A DNA stretch of 64,000 bases from Phycomyces nitens (lineage: Eukaryota; Mucoromycota; Mucoromycetes; Mucorales; Phycomycetaceae), in NCBI GenBank assembly GCA_022702545.1, contig JAHRBC010000002.1:2728001-2792000 (forward strand), written 5' to 3'. Below are positions 12,718 through 24,740 of the stretch, one piece after another (position 1 is the first letter of the stretch; every line of letters starts with the position of its first letter). Position numbers and translations under genes: made by a program. The notes under the pieces were generated by a model that searched no databases, was not told the DNA's origin, and saw nothing but the letters and a program-made list of their open reading frames with translations.

Positions 12718-15202
12718 CTAAGCCTTCTTATTCTTCTTGGTCTTTTCTCTCATCAAGTTGAGTGCAGATCCGGCCTTGAACCATCCAATCTGGCCAGAGT
12801 TGAATGTGTGGTTAAGCTTGATATCCTCAGTCTTTCCATTCTCATGGTGGAGACGCAAGGTCAAAGGCTTGCCCTCCTTAAAGTCAGTTAGACCAAGGAT
12901 GTCCACCTTGTCAGATGGCTGGACCTTGTCATAATCTGCAGGATTAGCAAACGTCAACGGAAGCATACCCTGTTTCTTCAAGTTGGTTTCGTGGATGCGT
13001 GCAAAGGACTTTGTGATGATTGCTGCTCCGTTCAAGAAACGTGGTTCCAGTGCTGCATGTTCACGCGAAGATCCCTCACCATAGTTTTCATCTCCAATGA
13101 CAACCCACTTTACACCTCTTTCCTTGTAATCACGGGCAGTCTCTGGGACTCCATCGTACTTGTTAGTAAAGGCATTCTTGACACTGTCGACTTCATCATT
13201 CTCAGCATTCAAGGCTCCAATCAACATGTTGTTTGAAATGTTGTCCAAGTGGCCACGGTACTTGAGCCAAGGACCAGCCATGGAGATATGATCGGTTGTG
13301 CATTTACCCTTGGCTTTTATGAGAATCGGAATACCTATAATGTCCTTTCCATCCCAGGGCTTAAAGGGCTTGAGGAGCTGGAGACGCGTCGATGTAGGAG
13401 ACACGGCTACTTCGATCATTGACCGGTCGGCTGGTGGGGCCTGGTATGTGTTTTGTCCGGGATCGTATCCATGGGGAGGCAACTCGGCACCACTGGGAGG
13501 CTGGAACTTGTAGGGCTTGCCATCTGCTCCGGTCAGCGAGTCCTTGAGTGGGTTAAAGGTAAGGTCTCCAGCAAACACCATTGCGGTCACCAATTCAGGA
13601 GATGCCACGAATGCATGGGTGGCAGGGTTGCCATCGTTACGACCGGTAAAGTTACGATTGTAGGATGTGATGATGGAGTTCTTGACACCCTTTTTGACAT
13701 CCTCGCGGTCCCATTGGCCAATGCAGGGTCCACACGCATTGGCGAGCACCAAACCGCCTGCCTTTGTCAGGACATCCATGATGCCATCTCGCTCAATGGT
13801 TGCTCTGATCTGCTCAGAACCAGGCGTGATGGTGTACTCGGATTTTGCCTTGTTGCCATGGTCAAGGGCCTGCTGGGCAAGGGATGCAGAGCGGGTCATG
13901 TCCTCGTAGGATGAATTGGTGCAAGATCCAATCAATCCAACCTTGAGTTCAGCTGGCCAGTCATTGTCCTTGACAGCCTGCTTGAACTTGGAAATGGGGG
14001 TGGCAAGGTCGGGAGTAAAGGGACCGTTGATATGGGGCTCTAGTTTATCAAGATCAATCTCGACTACTTGATCATACTCGGCGCCTGGATCAGCTCGAAG
14101 GTTTTCTGAGAATGCTTTGGCATACTGGGCAATTTCAGACCTATTGGTGGCTCTGAGGTAATCGCCCATGCGTTCATTGAAAGGGAACAGAGAAGTAGTG
14201 GCACCAATTTCAGCACCCATGTTGCAAATAGTGCCCATTCCTGTGCATGAGATGGAGTCAACACCGTCTCCAAAGTATTCGACAATTGCACCGGTTCCAC
14301 CCTTGACGGTTAGAATACCGGCCACCTTGAGAATGATGTCCTTGGGTGATGTCCAGCCGTGAAGCTTGCCTGTCAATTTGACACCAATAGCCTTTGGACA
14401 CTTGAGTTCCCAGGGAAGGCCTGACATCACATCAACAGCGTCTGCACCACCAACACCAATGGCCACCATGCCCAGACCACCAGCGTTTGGAGTGTGGGAG
14501 TCTGTGCCGATCATGAGACCACCGGGGAATGCATAGTTTTCTAGAATGATCTGATGGATAATTCCTGAACCTGGTCTCCAGAAACCAATGTTGTACTTTG
14601 CTGTTGCGGTTGCAAGAAAGTCATAGACCTCCTTGTTCACGTCAATGGCGCGTTTTAGATCCTTTTCGCCGCCCTTTTGGGCTTCAATCAAGTGATCACA
14701 ATGGACGGTTGTGGGAACAGCCACACTCGGCAGTCCAGCCGACATGAATTGAAGAATGGCCATTTGAGCAGTTGCGTCTTGACAAGCAACACGGTCAGGA
14801 CGCAGATTGAGGTACGACTGTCCACGGACGATTTCTTGGTTGTGAGGATCGTCTAGATGGCCATAGACAACCTTTTCAGACAAGGTAAGAGGCCGGTTCA
14901 ATCTAGCATTGATTTTGACGCGTCAATTAAGAAATTGAGAAAGTTGGCAAGAGCTTTGAACCCACCTTTTGCGAACCACTTCGAGGTTGTCTGCGATCCG
15001 TTGGTAGTTGATAGGCTGGTCTTCCAGGTTTGACATTGGAACCTTTTGGGCCGCCCATTTTCCAGTAGAATAGGACGCATTCTGGGTCCGCAGACACACC
15101 AGAGGCAGACAGGACTATTGACAAGTTATTTAGACGGTAACCACTAGAAAGAAGTTGAGCTAGAAATACCTTGGTAGCCTTTCTGATGACGCAAGGAATC
15201 AT
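12718..15202 (-). CDS. ACO1: Aconitate hydratase, mitochondrial (aconitase)
   Basis: Three exons: 15202-15170 (33 nt), 15114-14966 and 14902-12718; 788 aa, close to the usual 775-790 for fungal mitochondrial aconitase. The enzyme interconverts citrate and isocitrate through cis-aconitate in the TCA cycle and uses a [4Fe-4S] cluster. The first 30 residues ([11 protein letters not shown] plus [12 protein letters not shown]) are basic and Ser/Thr-rich, as expected for a matrix presequence. Family hallmarks include [15 protein letters not shown], the cluster cysteines in [10 protein letters not shown] and [11 protein letters not shown], and the C-terminal [14 protein letters not shown] swivel-domain motif. 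An upstream in-frame TTG is not used; ATG 15202 is the first ATG. The gene is divergent from the Fmp46-like gene. Confidence 0.97.
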
Positions 15203-15500
15203 GATTGTCAGAGACAATAGAGTATTTTTTTTGATTTAAAGAGAAGGGAGTAAACAGACAAGATAATAATAACAAAGGCTTTTTATATACTCTAAAAAAT
15301 GCATATATATATTTGTATATAAAACATATTTCACTTGAGATTTCGCATGCACACATTGAATGTATGTTAAAGATGACGTTGCCGTGGGACCCAAAGCGCA
15401 GGTGGGGTAAAGAAGGACGATCTCCGCCAATATATATATATATATATAATATAAAATGATGTAAACCTGTTCAGCTACTCTCTCTTTTTCTATAAAAAAA
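15203..15500. promoter_or_regulatory. Shared divergent promoter region of aconitase and an Fmp46-like mitochondrial gene
   Basis: 298 bp separate the two start codons, and both products are predicted mitochondrial. A TA tract sits at about 15431-15450 and pyrimidine-rich tracts flank each start. No specific factor site could be assigned. Confidence 0.5.
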
Positions 15501-15887
15501 ATGTCCTTTCGTCCGCCCAAAACCCTGCCGATTCTATCAATCTTCCACAATCCAAGCAGCAAGACATCCCAGAATGCACTTTGGCTGCTCCAGGCCAAAC
15601 AAAAGAGGCCTTCGGGAGAGGAGGTGTACAGAATAGACGTCCAGGACAATATCCAGGAACCTCTGACGCCAAGCCAACTTAGCCAGATTGCAGAGTACCT
15701 TGGGAATGGGAAGCCCAACTGGGAGCCAATGGTCCTTGGCGAACAATCATTTGATGCCAAGCAGCTGCTCCGTGACCAGCCAAGCCTATTAAAGAGGCCT
15801 TTGGTCGTGGACTGGAACCAAGGCAAGGCAGCAGTTGGGCCTTTGGAAAACATTCAACAATTGGTAGATGCAAGACTCAAGATTTAG
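15501..15887 (+). CDS. Fmp46/DUF1687-like thioredoxin-fold mitochondrial redox protein
   Basis: Single exon, 128 aa. It begins MSFRPPKTLPILSIFHN and continues with a segment of the form SSKTSQNALWLL. The middle part (YRIDVQDN, LTPSQLSQIAEYLG) and the C-terminal RPLVVDWNQGKAAVGP match the pattern of fungal Fmp46-type proteins, which have an ArsC/glutaredoxin-like fold and are found in mitochondria. The family is described as putative redox proteins, but I see no CxxC pair, so thiol chemistry is uncertain. Length agrees with the family (about 120-135 aa). Start is the first ATG after a pyrimidine-rich leader. Confidence 0.8.
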   Translation: MSFRPPKTLPILSIFHNPSSKTSQNALWLLQAKQKRPSGEEVYRIDVQDNIQEPLTPSQLSQIAEYLGNGKPNWEPMVLGEQSFDAKQLLRDQPSLLKRPLVVDWNQGKAAVGPLENIQQLVDARLKI

Positions 15888-16121
15888 TGTGTGTGTGTGT
15901 ATATGTATATATAAATATATATGATATGTGTATTAGGAATTTTTTGGTTTAATTTGTATTTGTATAAAAAATAAATATAAGAAATGAAGATGCTCAAGAG
16001 GGAGTTGTACATAAAGGAAATGAATGAGACTATATTACAAAGTACATGTATAGGTATGTATATGAAGCAAGAGGTTTATAAGGGAGGCTTCGGGTGGGGA
16101 GGAGTGGGGGTGCAGTGCAAT

Positions 16122-17887
16122 CTAAGCGCGGGATTCTTTGTGACATCCCTTTAACCGGTGGCCAAGGCGGTGCTTCTTCTTTGGCTCTTCTGGAGCCGAA
16201 TTGTCTTCGGATATCGGTGCAGAATCGAGAACAATGATATTGTGTCGTTCCCCGGATTCCTTGCTTGGCTCAACCAACAGGTGGTGGGAGTGTCCCTTGG
16301 CGGGTGTATGCTCTGTGCACATTGCAAGTTCCTTGACCCATGGATCTTCCATAACCTGCTCCAGAGTAGCTCTCTCGCGTGGGTTTGGCTCGAGAATCCG
16401 CTGGATAATCGACCGAGACTCCTTGGGAAGCATCTTGAAGAGGCGGGCTGCACCTTGGCTTGAGGGTGTGACAAAGTTCTTGTAAGATTGGTCTTGGCTG
16501 GGACGAGGCAGGCGCCAAGGGAAGCGACGGATTGTCATACATACAAAGATGATGCCAATAGACCAGAGATCTGTCAGACGGGCATCGTACTCGGTCTGGA
16601 TATATTGCTCGGGTGCAATATAGGGATCAGATCCACAGATACCTTTTTTTTAAAGGAAAAACAATTGAAAGTCAGCTCAACCAATCAGACACACCACGTT
16701 TAGAGCGGACTCTTGCTCAATCTGTGCTTACCTTTGCTCAATCTGGATTCTTTCTCGTGGGGGTATTTGATGACAACAGCGCACCCAAAGTCAATCAGCT
16801 TAACAATGCCACGGTCATCAAGAACCATGTTATCTAGCTTGAGATCTCTGTGTGCGATTCCCATGGACTGTAGGTAACTAAAGCCATCCAGCAATTGGCG
16901 CCAGCAGCAACCAATCTCTTCCTGGCTCATCTTGCCACTCATGACAACGTTGAAGAGGTCGTTTGGTGCAAACTCCATAATCTCATAAAATGTGGAGCCT
17001 TCTTGGATGATATCGAGGGTCTCGATAACATTGGGATGGTGAAGAGTGGAGCCAATGCAGAATTCAGCAGTGACCTTTTTGACATACTCCTTTTCGTTTT
17101 CAGAGGGAAGTCGCTTTCTAAACTGCTTGACTGCAAATGTCTTGTTGTCTGTGTGTCGTCGGATCAACCGAACAGATCCACCAGCACCCTTGCCAACAAA
17201 TCGACCTAAGATTTTTTAAATAAAATAAGTATGCGCGCTTTGATTGTCGGTGTGATTTGACTTACCCCACTTGCCATAACGGCCCTCGATGTTCTTGTTG
17301 AATTCGTTTGCAAATGACAGATCGCTTGTGCGGCTGCTTGTGCTTCGGATGCTGCTGTCATCCTTCTTCTTCTTCTTATTTTTATCGGATTTAAACAGAC
17401 GCTTAAAGTCGTTTAAAAAGCTGTCCTTGCGTTCAAGATGGTGGAAATGGGTGTTGTGGAAGTGGTTGTTGTATTCTGGCTTCTTGAATACAAACTGGGA
17501 TGGGGTTGTTGGGCGGGATGACCGCACACTGTCGTCGTCTCTGCTGGGAACACTGATTGTGAGGGTAGGGTGGGTTGATGACAAGGGGGAATCTTTGGAT
17601 TGCTCGCCGCTGGTATGTGGCGAAAGGGAGGGAGGGGTGTGTGCAGCTGTGGGTGGCAACTGGGGGCCAAACGAGGGGGATGGATATGAGCCAGAATCTG
17701 AAATGTTATCATAGTTGTGGACTTTGATGACTGGAGTTCCGGGAACAGAGATGTCTGGAGTGACGCTCTCAAAACGATGGCCGATGTTCTTGAGCTGGAG
17801 GATCTTGGCTGGAGTGTTGAAGTCGACAGAGTGAAGACGGTCGCTAAGACTGTTGGACACACTTGTGGATTGATTCATTGTAGTCAT
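16122..17887 (-). CDS. HAL4/SAT4-type (NPR/HAL family) Ser/Thr kinase
   Basis: Three exons, 17887-17266, 17205-16732 and 16642-16122; 538 aa. The N-terminal 200 residues are Ser/Pro/His-rich with a poly-Lys stretch. The kinase domain starts at [19 protein letters not shown] (about residue 200), with the VKQF lysine, [11 protein letters not shown] (LIDFGCAV) and APEQY. The pairing of [10 protein letters not shown] and HRDLKLDN-M is typical of the fungal HAL4/HAL5/NPR1 group, which regulates plasma-membrane transporters, including potassium uptake, in yeast. The C-terminus ends in a basic [16 protein letters not shown] segment, resembling the conserved basic tails of SAT4-type kinases. All splice junctions keep frame. 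Confidence 0.88.
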
Positions 17888-18119
17888 GGTGAATAATCAA
17901 CAGTTTGGCGGGTGGGAAATGGGTAATATTATGATAGTATAGTAATAATAAAAAAAGGTATTAAAGAACAAGAAAAGAAAAGAAGAAGAAGAAGAATGAA
18001 TAGATTTGTACTTGTATTTATATTTATAATTTTTTATTGTATTTATAATAATAATAATTATTATTATTTTATTTATAAAAAATAATAAAAAAAGGTTTTG
18101 TAGGTTGCTTTTTGACTAG
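17888..18119. other. 5' flank of the HAL4-like gene, AT-rich
   Basis: A short spacer with (GAA)n and ATAATAATTATTATT simple sequence. No gene is visible. Confidence 0.5.
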
Positions 18120-18292
18120 CAAAAAAGACCAATTGGTATGCGCTTAATCCATCACCAGTGCTTCCCCCAGAGGCCTTTGATGCTGGTTTGGCATCAAACT
18201 ACAATGTACCTTTGGTTATGCAAAATCCATTGTATGCATTGCTTCCAACCACCAAGCTCTTGAAGCGTGCTGCGGATAAATTCGGACAATAA
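18120..18292 (+). pseudogene. Orphan terminal exon (gene fragment)
   Basis: A 173-bp block directly after a CTAG acceptor-like site reads as a protein C-terminus, starting KKTNWYALNPSPVLPPEAFD and ending TTKLLKRAADKFGQ before a TAA at 18290-18292. It uses well-balanced codons and is more GC-rich than its surroundings. Upstream there is only AT-rich repeat DNA and no matching donor exon, and downstream there is no continuation. It is probably a truncated relic of a gene, perhaps left by rearrangement next to the inverted-repeat structure. I do not recognise the family. Confidence 0.45.
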
Positions 18293-19423
18293 AGGGCATG
18301 GGCAAAGGAACATCCGGCGGACCGCCATGGAAAAACTACTTGCCGCTTACTCCTTGTATTTTATTGTTATTGATATAAATATGCCCTTTGTCTGCACACG
18401 TATATATCTGGATTAAAGACCATGGCATGGCCAGATCAACCATAAAAGTATAAGTTTTGCAGAAACCAAAGATCTATGCTATTTGGATCATGTCCAGCAC
18501 ATTTGGCCGATACACCGGTCAAGCCTCCCCCCTCCCCCCACTTTATAAACAAACATGTGTGTAAAGTGCTGCACCTACCACTTGACGTATCGGCCCGAAC
18601 ACCACAAGCCCAGAATTGCGGTTCCCAGATGAATCATCGATTTCTACTGCGGTCTCATCTTTTAACCTCTTTATCCACTATAGTTCTCTCACGCCTCTAC
18701 GTCCAAATATTTGCCCCATTTATCAGCGATCTGTCCAATTGCCACATTCACGTGAGCCGACTATGCTCCAAGATGGGGGGAGAGAGGGGATTAATAATTC
18801 TTCCAAGCTGAGATAAGCCGTAGATCGGTCCATCGTTCTCGAACACTTGCAGGAGTCCAAGGCGGAGAAAAGGACTTCTTTAGGGATCGATAAGCTTTTC
18901 TTACCCATATCCAATTGCAACAAATTCCTTTTTAGCTACTGGCAATTACGCACTCTGTTCCTTTTAGTAATCCAACCATCATACTATACAGATTGGCTTA
19001 GCGATCCTGCCACGTGTATAATAAGGAAAGATCGCCGAAAACCAGAAATAATCATTCTGGTAACCCTCTTTTTCTTTCTTTGGCATCTTTACAATACGCT
19101 TTGCACTGTGGCTTATCCGAATCAGATCCCAACAATTCAAAAATATAAGCCTATATACTCATAAAAAAAAGGTCTTGAAATTCATATACTCGGCATCCCA
19201 AACTCATTACCAAATGTCAGTTCTGTCTATCATCAACCTATTCGAAATACGTGATCTGCTGGTCGTATACAAAGACACCTTGCCAATGGCACTATAATGT
19301 TGATCTGTTTGCAAACACCATTTAGAATGCATCTCAAAATGAAGACTCTTATGCAAACCAACAAGAGAAGAGGGAAAGAAAAGTATTGACAGTCACACTG
19401 CCCAACACTTTTTAAGACTCCAG
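18293..19423. other. Intergenic, no gene seen
   Basis: Mixed-composition DNA (18480-18860 is less AT-rich) with short frames only. None has recognisable motifs or splice-compatible neighbours. Confidence 0.45.
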
Positions 19424-19439
19424 CATTCACCATTTTACA

Positions 19440-19508
19440 TGTAATCAAAGCTTGTTCCATGATAGCGAGCTTGATTTGAGTTCACCCCACGGCTCATATT
19501 CAGGATAG
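19440..19508 (+). pseudogene. Copied C-terminal coding end of the GPCR gene
   Basis: TGT 19440 to TAG 19508 encodes CNQSLFHDSELDLSSPHGSYSG. This is the last 22 residues of the GPCR at 26222-27626 with one substitution (Thr to Pro), and the stop is in the same place. Similarity ends about 16 bp further upstream, so no gene body is attached. It is a fragment carried at the outer end of the left arm. Confidence 0.85.
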
Positions 19509-20649
19509 TTTGGGAATTCTAAAACACAGTATTGGTCCAGCAATTTAGATATTTCAATATGTGCAGGGCGATGATCAATATAAAAGCTTATATTTATGCA
19601 TTCAAGTGCACAGAATCTAAATATTTGTATATAGAGAATATTTGGGTATCTTGCATTGATATCCTAAAGAGTTCTCAAGAGTTGGTGGTTGTAGACAGAT
19701 AAAGAAAAATTAAAGGCAAGTATGTTATGTTATGGTATTGAGTTGAGTTGAGTTGATATAAAATATATGCACATCTTGGTTATTTACTGTTAAGGAGGTC
19801 TGAACGGTTAAATGCACCATGGTAAATAATTTAAGCTTTTTTTATGTACATTTCAAATTTCACCCGAAGATGAATCATAATCAATCGTTGATCATTTGTT
19901 GGCCATACTATCATCATCGTTATGATCAAAGCCAAGCTCAAGTGGTCATCTATCAGTACTTGATAACAATTAATCACCATGACAACAGAAATCAATCTTG
20001 GAAATGAATATTTGGCGAGCATATCAGCCATACCATTCGTTTTCAAATCAATATAAACAATTTGGTTCCTGTCCCCCCAATAAAAAAAAAGAAAGAGAAA
20101 ACGGTTCATGGGAAACTGTCATTTCGTATTGATATTTTTGGATAAATATCAAGGCCGAATTGCCGCACCAATTAATAGATTGATTTATTTTGTGATCCAC
20201 GTCAGAAAACCAAGTTTTACTTGATCTTGGCTATGCAAATCAAACATGATACCATTACCAATTGTCAAGGGCTATGCTTTCTAGATGGTCGATAAATCAT
20301 ATAGCCATATATTCAAACTGTTTAAAAAGAATCAAGTGGCTAATAAAATAGGACATGCTTAGTAGGTACCCTCGTCGTGTGTAAAGTCGTGCCTTGGCCC
20401 CATCCCTGAAACGTCCTACAGAAGTACGAAAAGACTCAAGGTGTAGGTATCACGTTTATTTTACGTCGCGCTCTAATGTTCTCCGTAAATGTACGATTGG
20501 ACAATGGACGGGAAAAATAACGGGCCTTGTCGTTTGTGTTACCTTTAAAATGGAAGAAGCGCATCCTAGAGCGTTTGTCAATAAAGAAAGTATGTCTGAA
20601 AGCATTTCTTTATTATGCAGATATAATAAAGCTATTTAATGACCACAAA

Positions 20650-20697
20650 TATTATTATTATTATTATTATTATTATTGTTTGTTTGTTTGTTTGTTG
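20650..20697. repeat. (ATT)n/(TTTG)n microsatellite
   Basis: Nine or so ATT units are followed by five TTTG units. The right arm has a different, shorter tract at the same place. Confidence 0.9.
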
Positions 20698-21046
20698 TTA
20701 TGGTTACAATTTAGACTCTTTATCTTTTTTTGAAAAAGATAAATAATAATATAATAGTAGCAAAAAAGATTTGCTGTATCCATGGTAATAAATTAAGCTA
20801 CAAGAAGCATAATTGTATTTACAACGAAAATAGGGGGGGCGGATGAAGATAATGGAACCGTTTGTTTATTTTTCCATTGAATGTAATTGATTCATAGTGC
20901 TTTACATCTTAAAGTAGTACAGCCAAGTTCATATGCATTTATGCCCGGGAGTTCTATTTCACCGTTTTCAGCCTGATCATTTTGGACCACAATTGTTACT
21001 TTTTCCCCTTTCTTTTGAAGCCTTATTCTTTAGGCTGACGATATAT

Positions 21047-24000
21047 ACTATTTTAGGAAATGTATATTACACAGGATGAATATCGATCTTGAATTATTTT
21101 AAGAGGGAATGTCGCCAAGCTGACAAATTAAAGGTGTCACGGCTCTAAGACGGGCTGTCCTACAAGCCTTGTAATCTTTTTAAAATATATATAAAATGGA
21201 CTAGTGTTCTTGCATGTGCTTTGTCATAAAGATTAATCATTCATTTAACACATTCTGAGTCAATAAATCTCAAAACAGTCACCGTACTGTCCTTCACTTA
21301 TCGCGTTTACACAGAAACCTTTACCAGTTCATAAAGCTTATTCATCTGCAAAAAGTGTATATCGCACTGTCAATGAGGAGCAAAATAACATGAGGCACTG
21401 TGCTCATATGCAGTGTCTATTTGAAATCACTTTAGATACACCAAATCAACATCTATGCAGGTAAAATATGGCATAAACCCTGTACATCTGTTGTAATGAG
21501 AGGAGCATTGATAGACATAATTGTACACTTTACTATACAGATCAGAATCTTCAAGGTACTATTTTCGAAATATCTGAACGTGTCTTTTGCAGCAGAGCAA
21601 TTGAGAATTCGCGCCTGTATGGCACAATTATGGATCAAATAGCATAACAGAGACATCTGTTGATTTTTTTTTTTAAAAAAAAAAAAACTACAGAATTACC
21701 GCCTATATTTCAATGAGGAGCATACATAGCCTATTATAGTACTCTTGTGAAAGCCTACTATCTATCATGGATCATAATATAGAGGAATTGAAAAGGTTTG
21801 TTATAACATTTAATAATATAAACTTTGGCTTTTTGAAAACTCAGTAATATCTTTCTTGAGAAGCTTCATTTCAGTCTGTACCAAGAATAAATAGAGAGAA
21901 AAGAAATAGGTTTCGGATTGAGATTGAGCCTAGAGTAAAAACCGACAAGAAATTATTCACACTTTGAAATTATAGTCAGACAACTACAGTTTATCGTTAT
22001 TATTTTCTGCATTTTTACTCTCTCGGATTTTGTACTCGAGTGATTCATATTAGTGGTCAAAATACCAATATGTATATGTAATGTCAATACAGGGTAGATA
22101 AAGTAGGATTTGTAAGTGATCAGTTTGTTATTGGCATTTTCAATGGAGAGAGATGATAAAATCTAAATTGTTAAATTAGCATTCTCTAAAGGGCAGTTTA
22201 CGATCTTGGGTAATGCTTTACAGCTCTCCAGAAAAAATATAGACTTTGGTACACCGTATAAGATATTACCGTCGATTATGATAATGACGATGGGGCAACG
22301 ACATTATTCGGTAATGGTTTTAATCAGCTCGGCATTTCAAAAATGTTTTAACAATGTATATTACAGTCATTTCAGAAAGTAAAGTAGCAGATTTTGAATT
22401 CGATATCGTGCCAAAACAAAAAAACGTATTCAGGAACGATGTCGATTGATCCAAAAAAGCGTGATTACAAAGAATTTGTCTCTTATTCAGCAAAATGTTT
22501 TACTAGGTGTCTCAACAAAGAACGGTTATAAAAAAAAAGAAGTAAAAGGTATACAAAACAAACCTACCCACCAGTCTACATATTCTTGATCCCGAATCCT
22601 CTAAGCTGCCTATTAAGTGGAATAAGTTTTCTTTTATTTGCTTATTGACTAGTTATGCTGCTGTTTTAGAAGACAAGGTCATTTACGATTTTGGGTTGTG
22701 GAGAATCAACAGATAGTTACACACAATGTGCCCGTACACTTTACACCCTAACAGTGATAATCGACAGTCTACACAATATACATTGCAGTACAAGGCAACT
22801 AGAATAATAATCATGTAAACCACCATAATGTTCTTTCTTTGATAAATATCACTTACAGTATAAGTTCCCTACCCTATTTACCTCACTGGTGATGCAAATT
22901 AATATATGTGAAATTGTGAGCAATATATCACAAGTAATGACGCGTCGATTGCCTTATTATTTCTCAATAAAAAATGGATGTTATATGTAGGTTACATATC
23001 CACCAACGTATCCCACTACAATGGTTCTGTGCTACTAGTCCTCACTTGAAGATACAAAGGAACTACTTGAATAATCTAGTTGGCGGTAACCACAATTATG
23101 GTTCGAGTTTATTAAAACTAAACACTATTCAATAGCCATTAAGTTTATCATGTAGTCTTCAGATGACATTTTCATTTTCAAACAAGATATGGATATATTA
23201 ACTTTGTACTAGTAATATGATATATTTGTGCAAACCATTGTACTGAAAGAGAAAACCCGGGGATTTTGTTTGTACATTGACAAAAACCATAAATGAGCCC
23301 AACTTGAGATCCAAGCCCTCTCATTACAAGGTAACCATCCTTTATATAGAAACTACAAATGGAACACATTGTTAAAATTTTCATTATTGGGACACACAAT
23401 TGTATAGTTTGAGGAAAAAATGGGATATTTTATTAGTATTATTCATTCTTTTGCCTTTAATAATACGCAAAGAACAGATATTGGATAGTCTATCACCTTT
23501 AGTTTCTTCTTTCCAGCCCAAGAATCATGTAGTTTATCAAATTATTTAATTTTTAACATATGATTATTCTAATGTATAAATGTAGGCAAGAAATTGTATC
23601 AGATTTAAGGCGTGCTTAATAATCAAAAGCTTGTGTACAGTAGATGATTTGTGGCTGTGTAGAAAATCAAGAGTCTAAATAAGCTTATATTAATAATACA
23701 GCATTAGAAACATTTCGCACTAAACTTGTATTATTAAGCATATCAAATGAAGTTGACCGAATTATTTTACTGGAAAAATCCGAACTGTTGGGTATTTTGA
23801 CATCTGATTTATTGCCATTGATTTTTGTGTTATTCTCACTCTATTCTGGTTTATTTATCGTTCATTTCGTTTTATTTATTTGATATCGCGTATAGTCTCA
23901 AGATCATCTTTGGGGGGGGGGGGGGGGGGCCTGGCGCCATATTTATTTCTTGATTTAAGCAAAAGTTTATAGAATCATGTATGGAAGATTTACCTTTGAA

Positions 24001-24740
24001 CAAAAGTGATCTTGATTACTAAAGCCTGTCAATTTGGTTTGTGTGATTGTGTAAGATTTTGATAGGCGCGCTTTTATGATACCGTATGTGGAACAGATTG
24101 CAGATTATTTCCCTTGTCTTGCGAATCTTTTTTTTTACCGAATACTTAGCTTATGCCTACCAAATCAATAATTACAGAGTGAATGTCTGGTAATACAGAT
24201 AATCGATCCACAACTGTGCGATTTAACCCAGTTTTTGGAAAAAAAAAGTTGGGGGGTTTTGTCAAATTTACCTTTTTGATGACAAAATATCTAGCCAATG
24301 TTCATAATTTTTAACCTTTGAACTGACTAATCAAATGAACCTTTTGTGTAATAAGCTTGGGATCAGATCAGATAATGATATATACCTACACTATATCACA
24401 CCCTCTAAAATTTAGCAGATGATATGACATATATGAGTGCATATGACATTATCGAACAGCCAAACATGTCCCAAAGACGATGTTTCGATCACTGAGATTA
24501 TTCCGCGCCATAGGAGGCCTCAAAGGGCGGATTTAATGACATTTCCGCCTTTAAAGATGGCGAATGATTCAAAGATCATTTCATTTTTTTTACAATAGTC
24601 TCTTTTATTGACTTGTGTGCTCATATATGTGCCTATAGGGAGTTTCGGTAGAAGATATTCTGTTTTTACGGAGAAACTAATGGGTTTCCGGAATTAATAT
24701 GCAGAGTTCCCAAACGCGCGCAGATATCTTTTGAGAATGG
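21047..24740. other. Unique spacer between the inverted arms; no clear gene
   Basis: About 3.7 kb of AT-rich sequence without a long open frame on either strand. A 31-codon frame at about 22440-22535 (starts MSIDPKKRDYKEFV) looks faintly protein-like but has no neighbouring continuation. An 18-G run lies at 23912-23929. If the arms belong to a transposon, no transposase is recognisable here. Confidence 0.5.
23912..23929. repeat. Poly-G run (18 nt)
   Basis: Eighteen consecutive G in otherwise AT-rich DNA. Such runs are also common assembly trouble spots. Confidence 0.85.

Larger units (their letters stand above)
19424..21046 (+). repeat. Left arm of a long inverted repeat (about 1.6 kb)
   Basis: This arm is the reverse complement of 24741-26305. 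The outer 1.1 kb is nearly identical by eye (mid-90s percent), with differences such as three AGTTG units here against one in the right arm. The inner third is more diverged and includes indels and different microsatellites. Open frames inside the arms (for example 19831-20109 minus) are preserved only because the DNA is similar. Near 20510 the two arms differ by one A, which shifts the frame, so the arms are probably not coding, apart from the GPCR tail at the outer end. Confidence 0.85.

Noticed and set aside
19831..20109. Protein-like minus-strand frame that recurs at 25615-25908 on the plus strand
   Set aside because: The two frames are similar because the DNA is an inverted duplication. 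Neighbouring stretches of the arms differ by single-base indels that break any frame, composition is AT-driven, and no family is recognisable.
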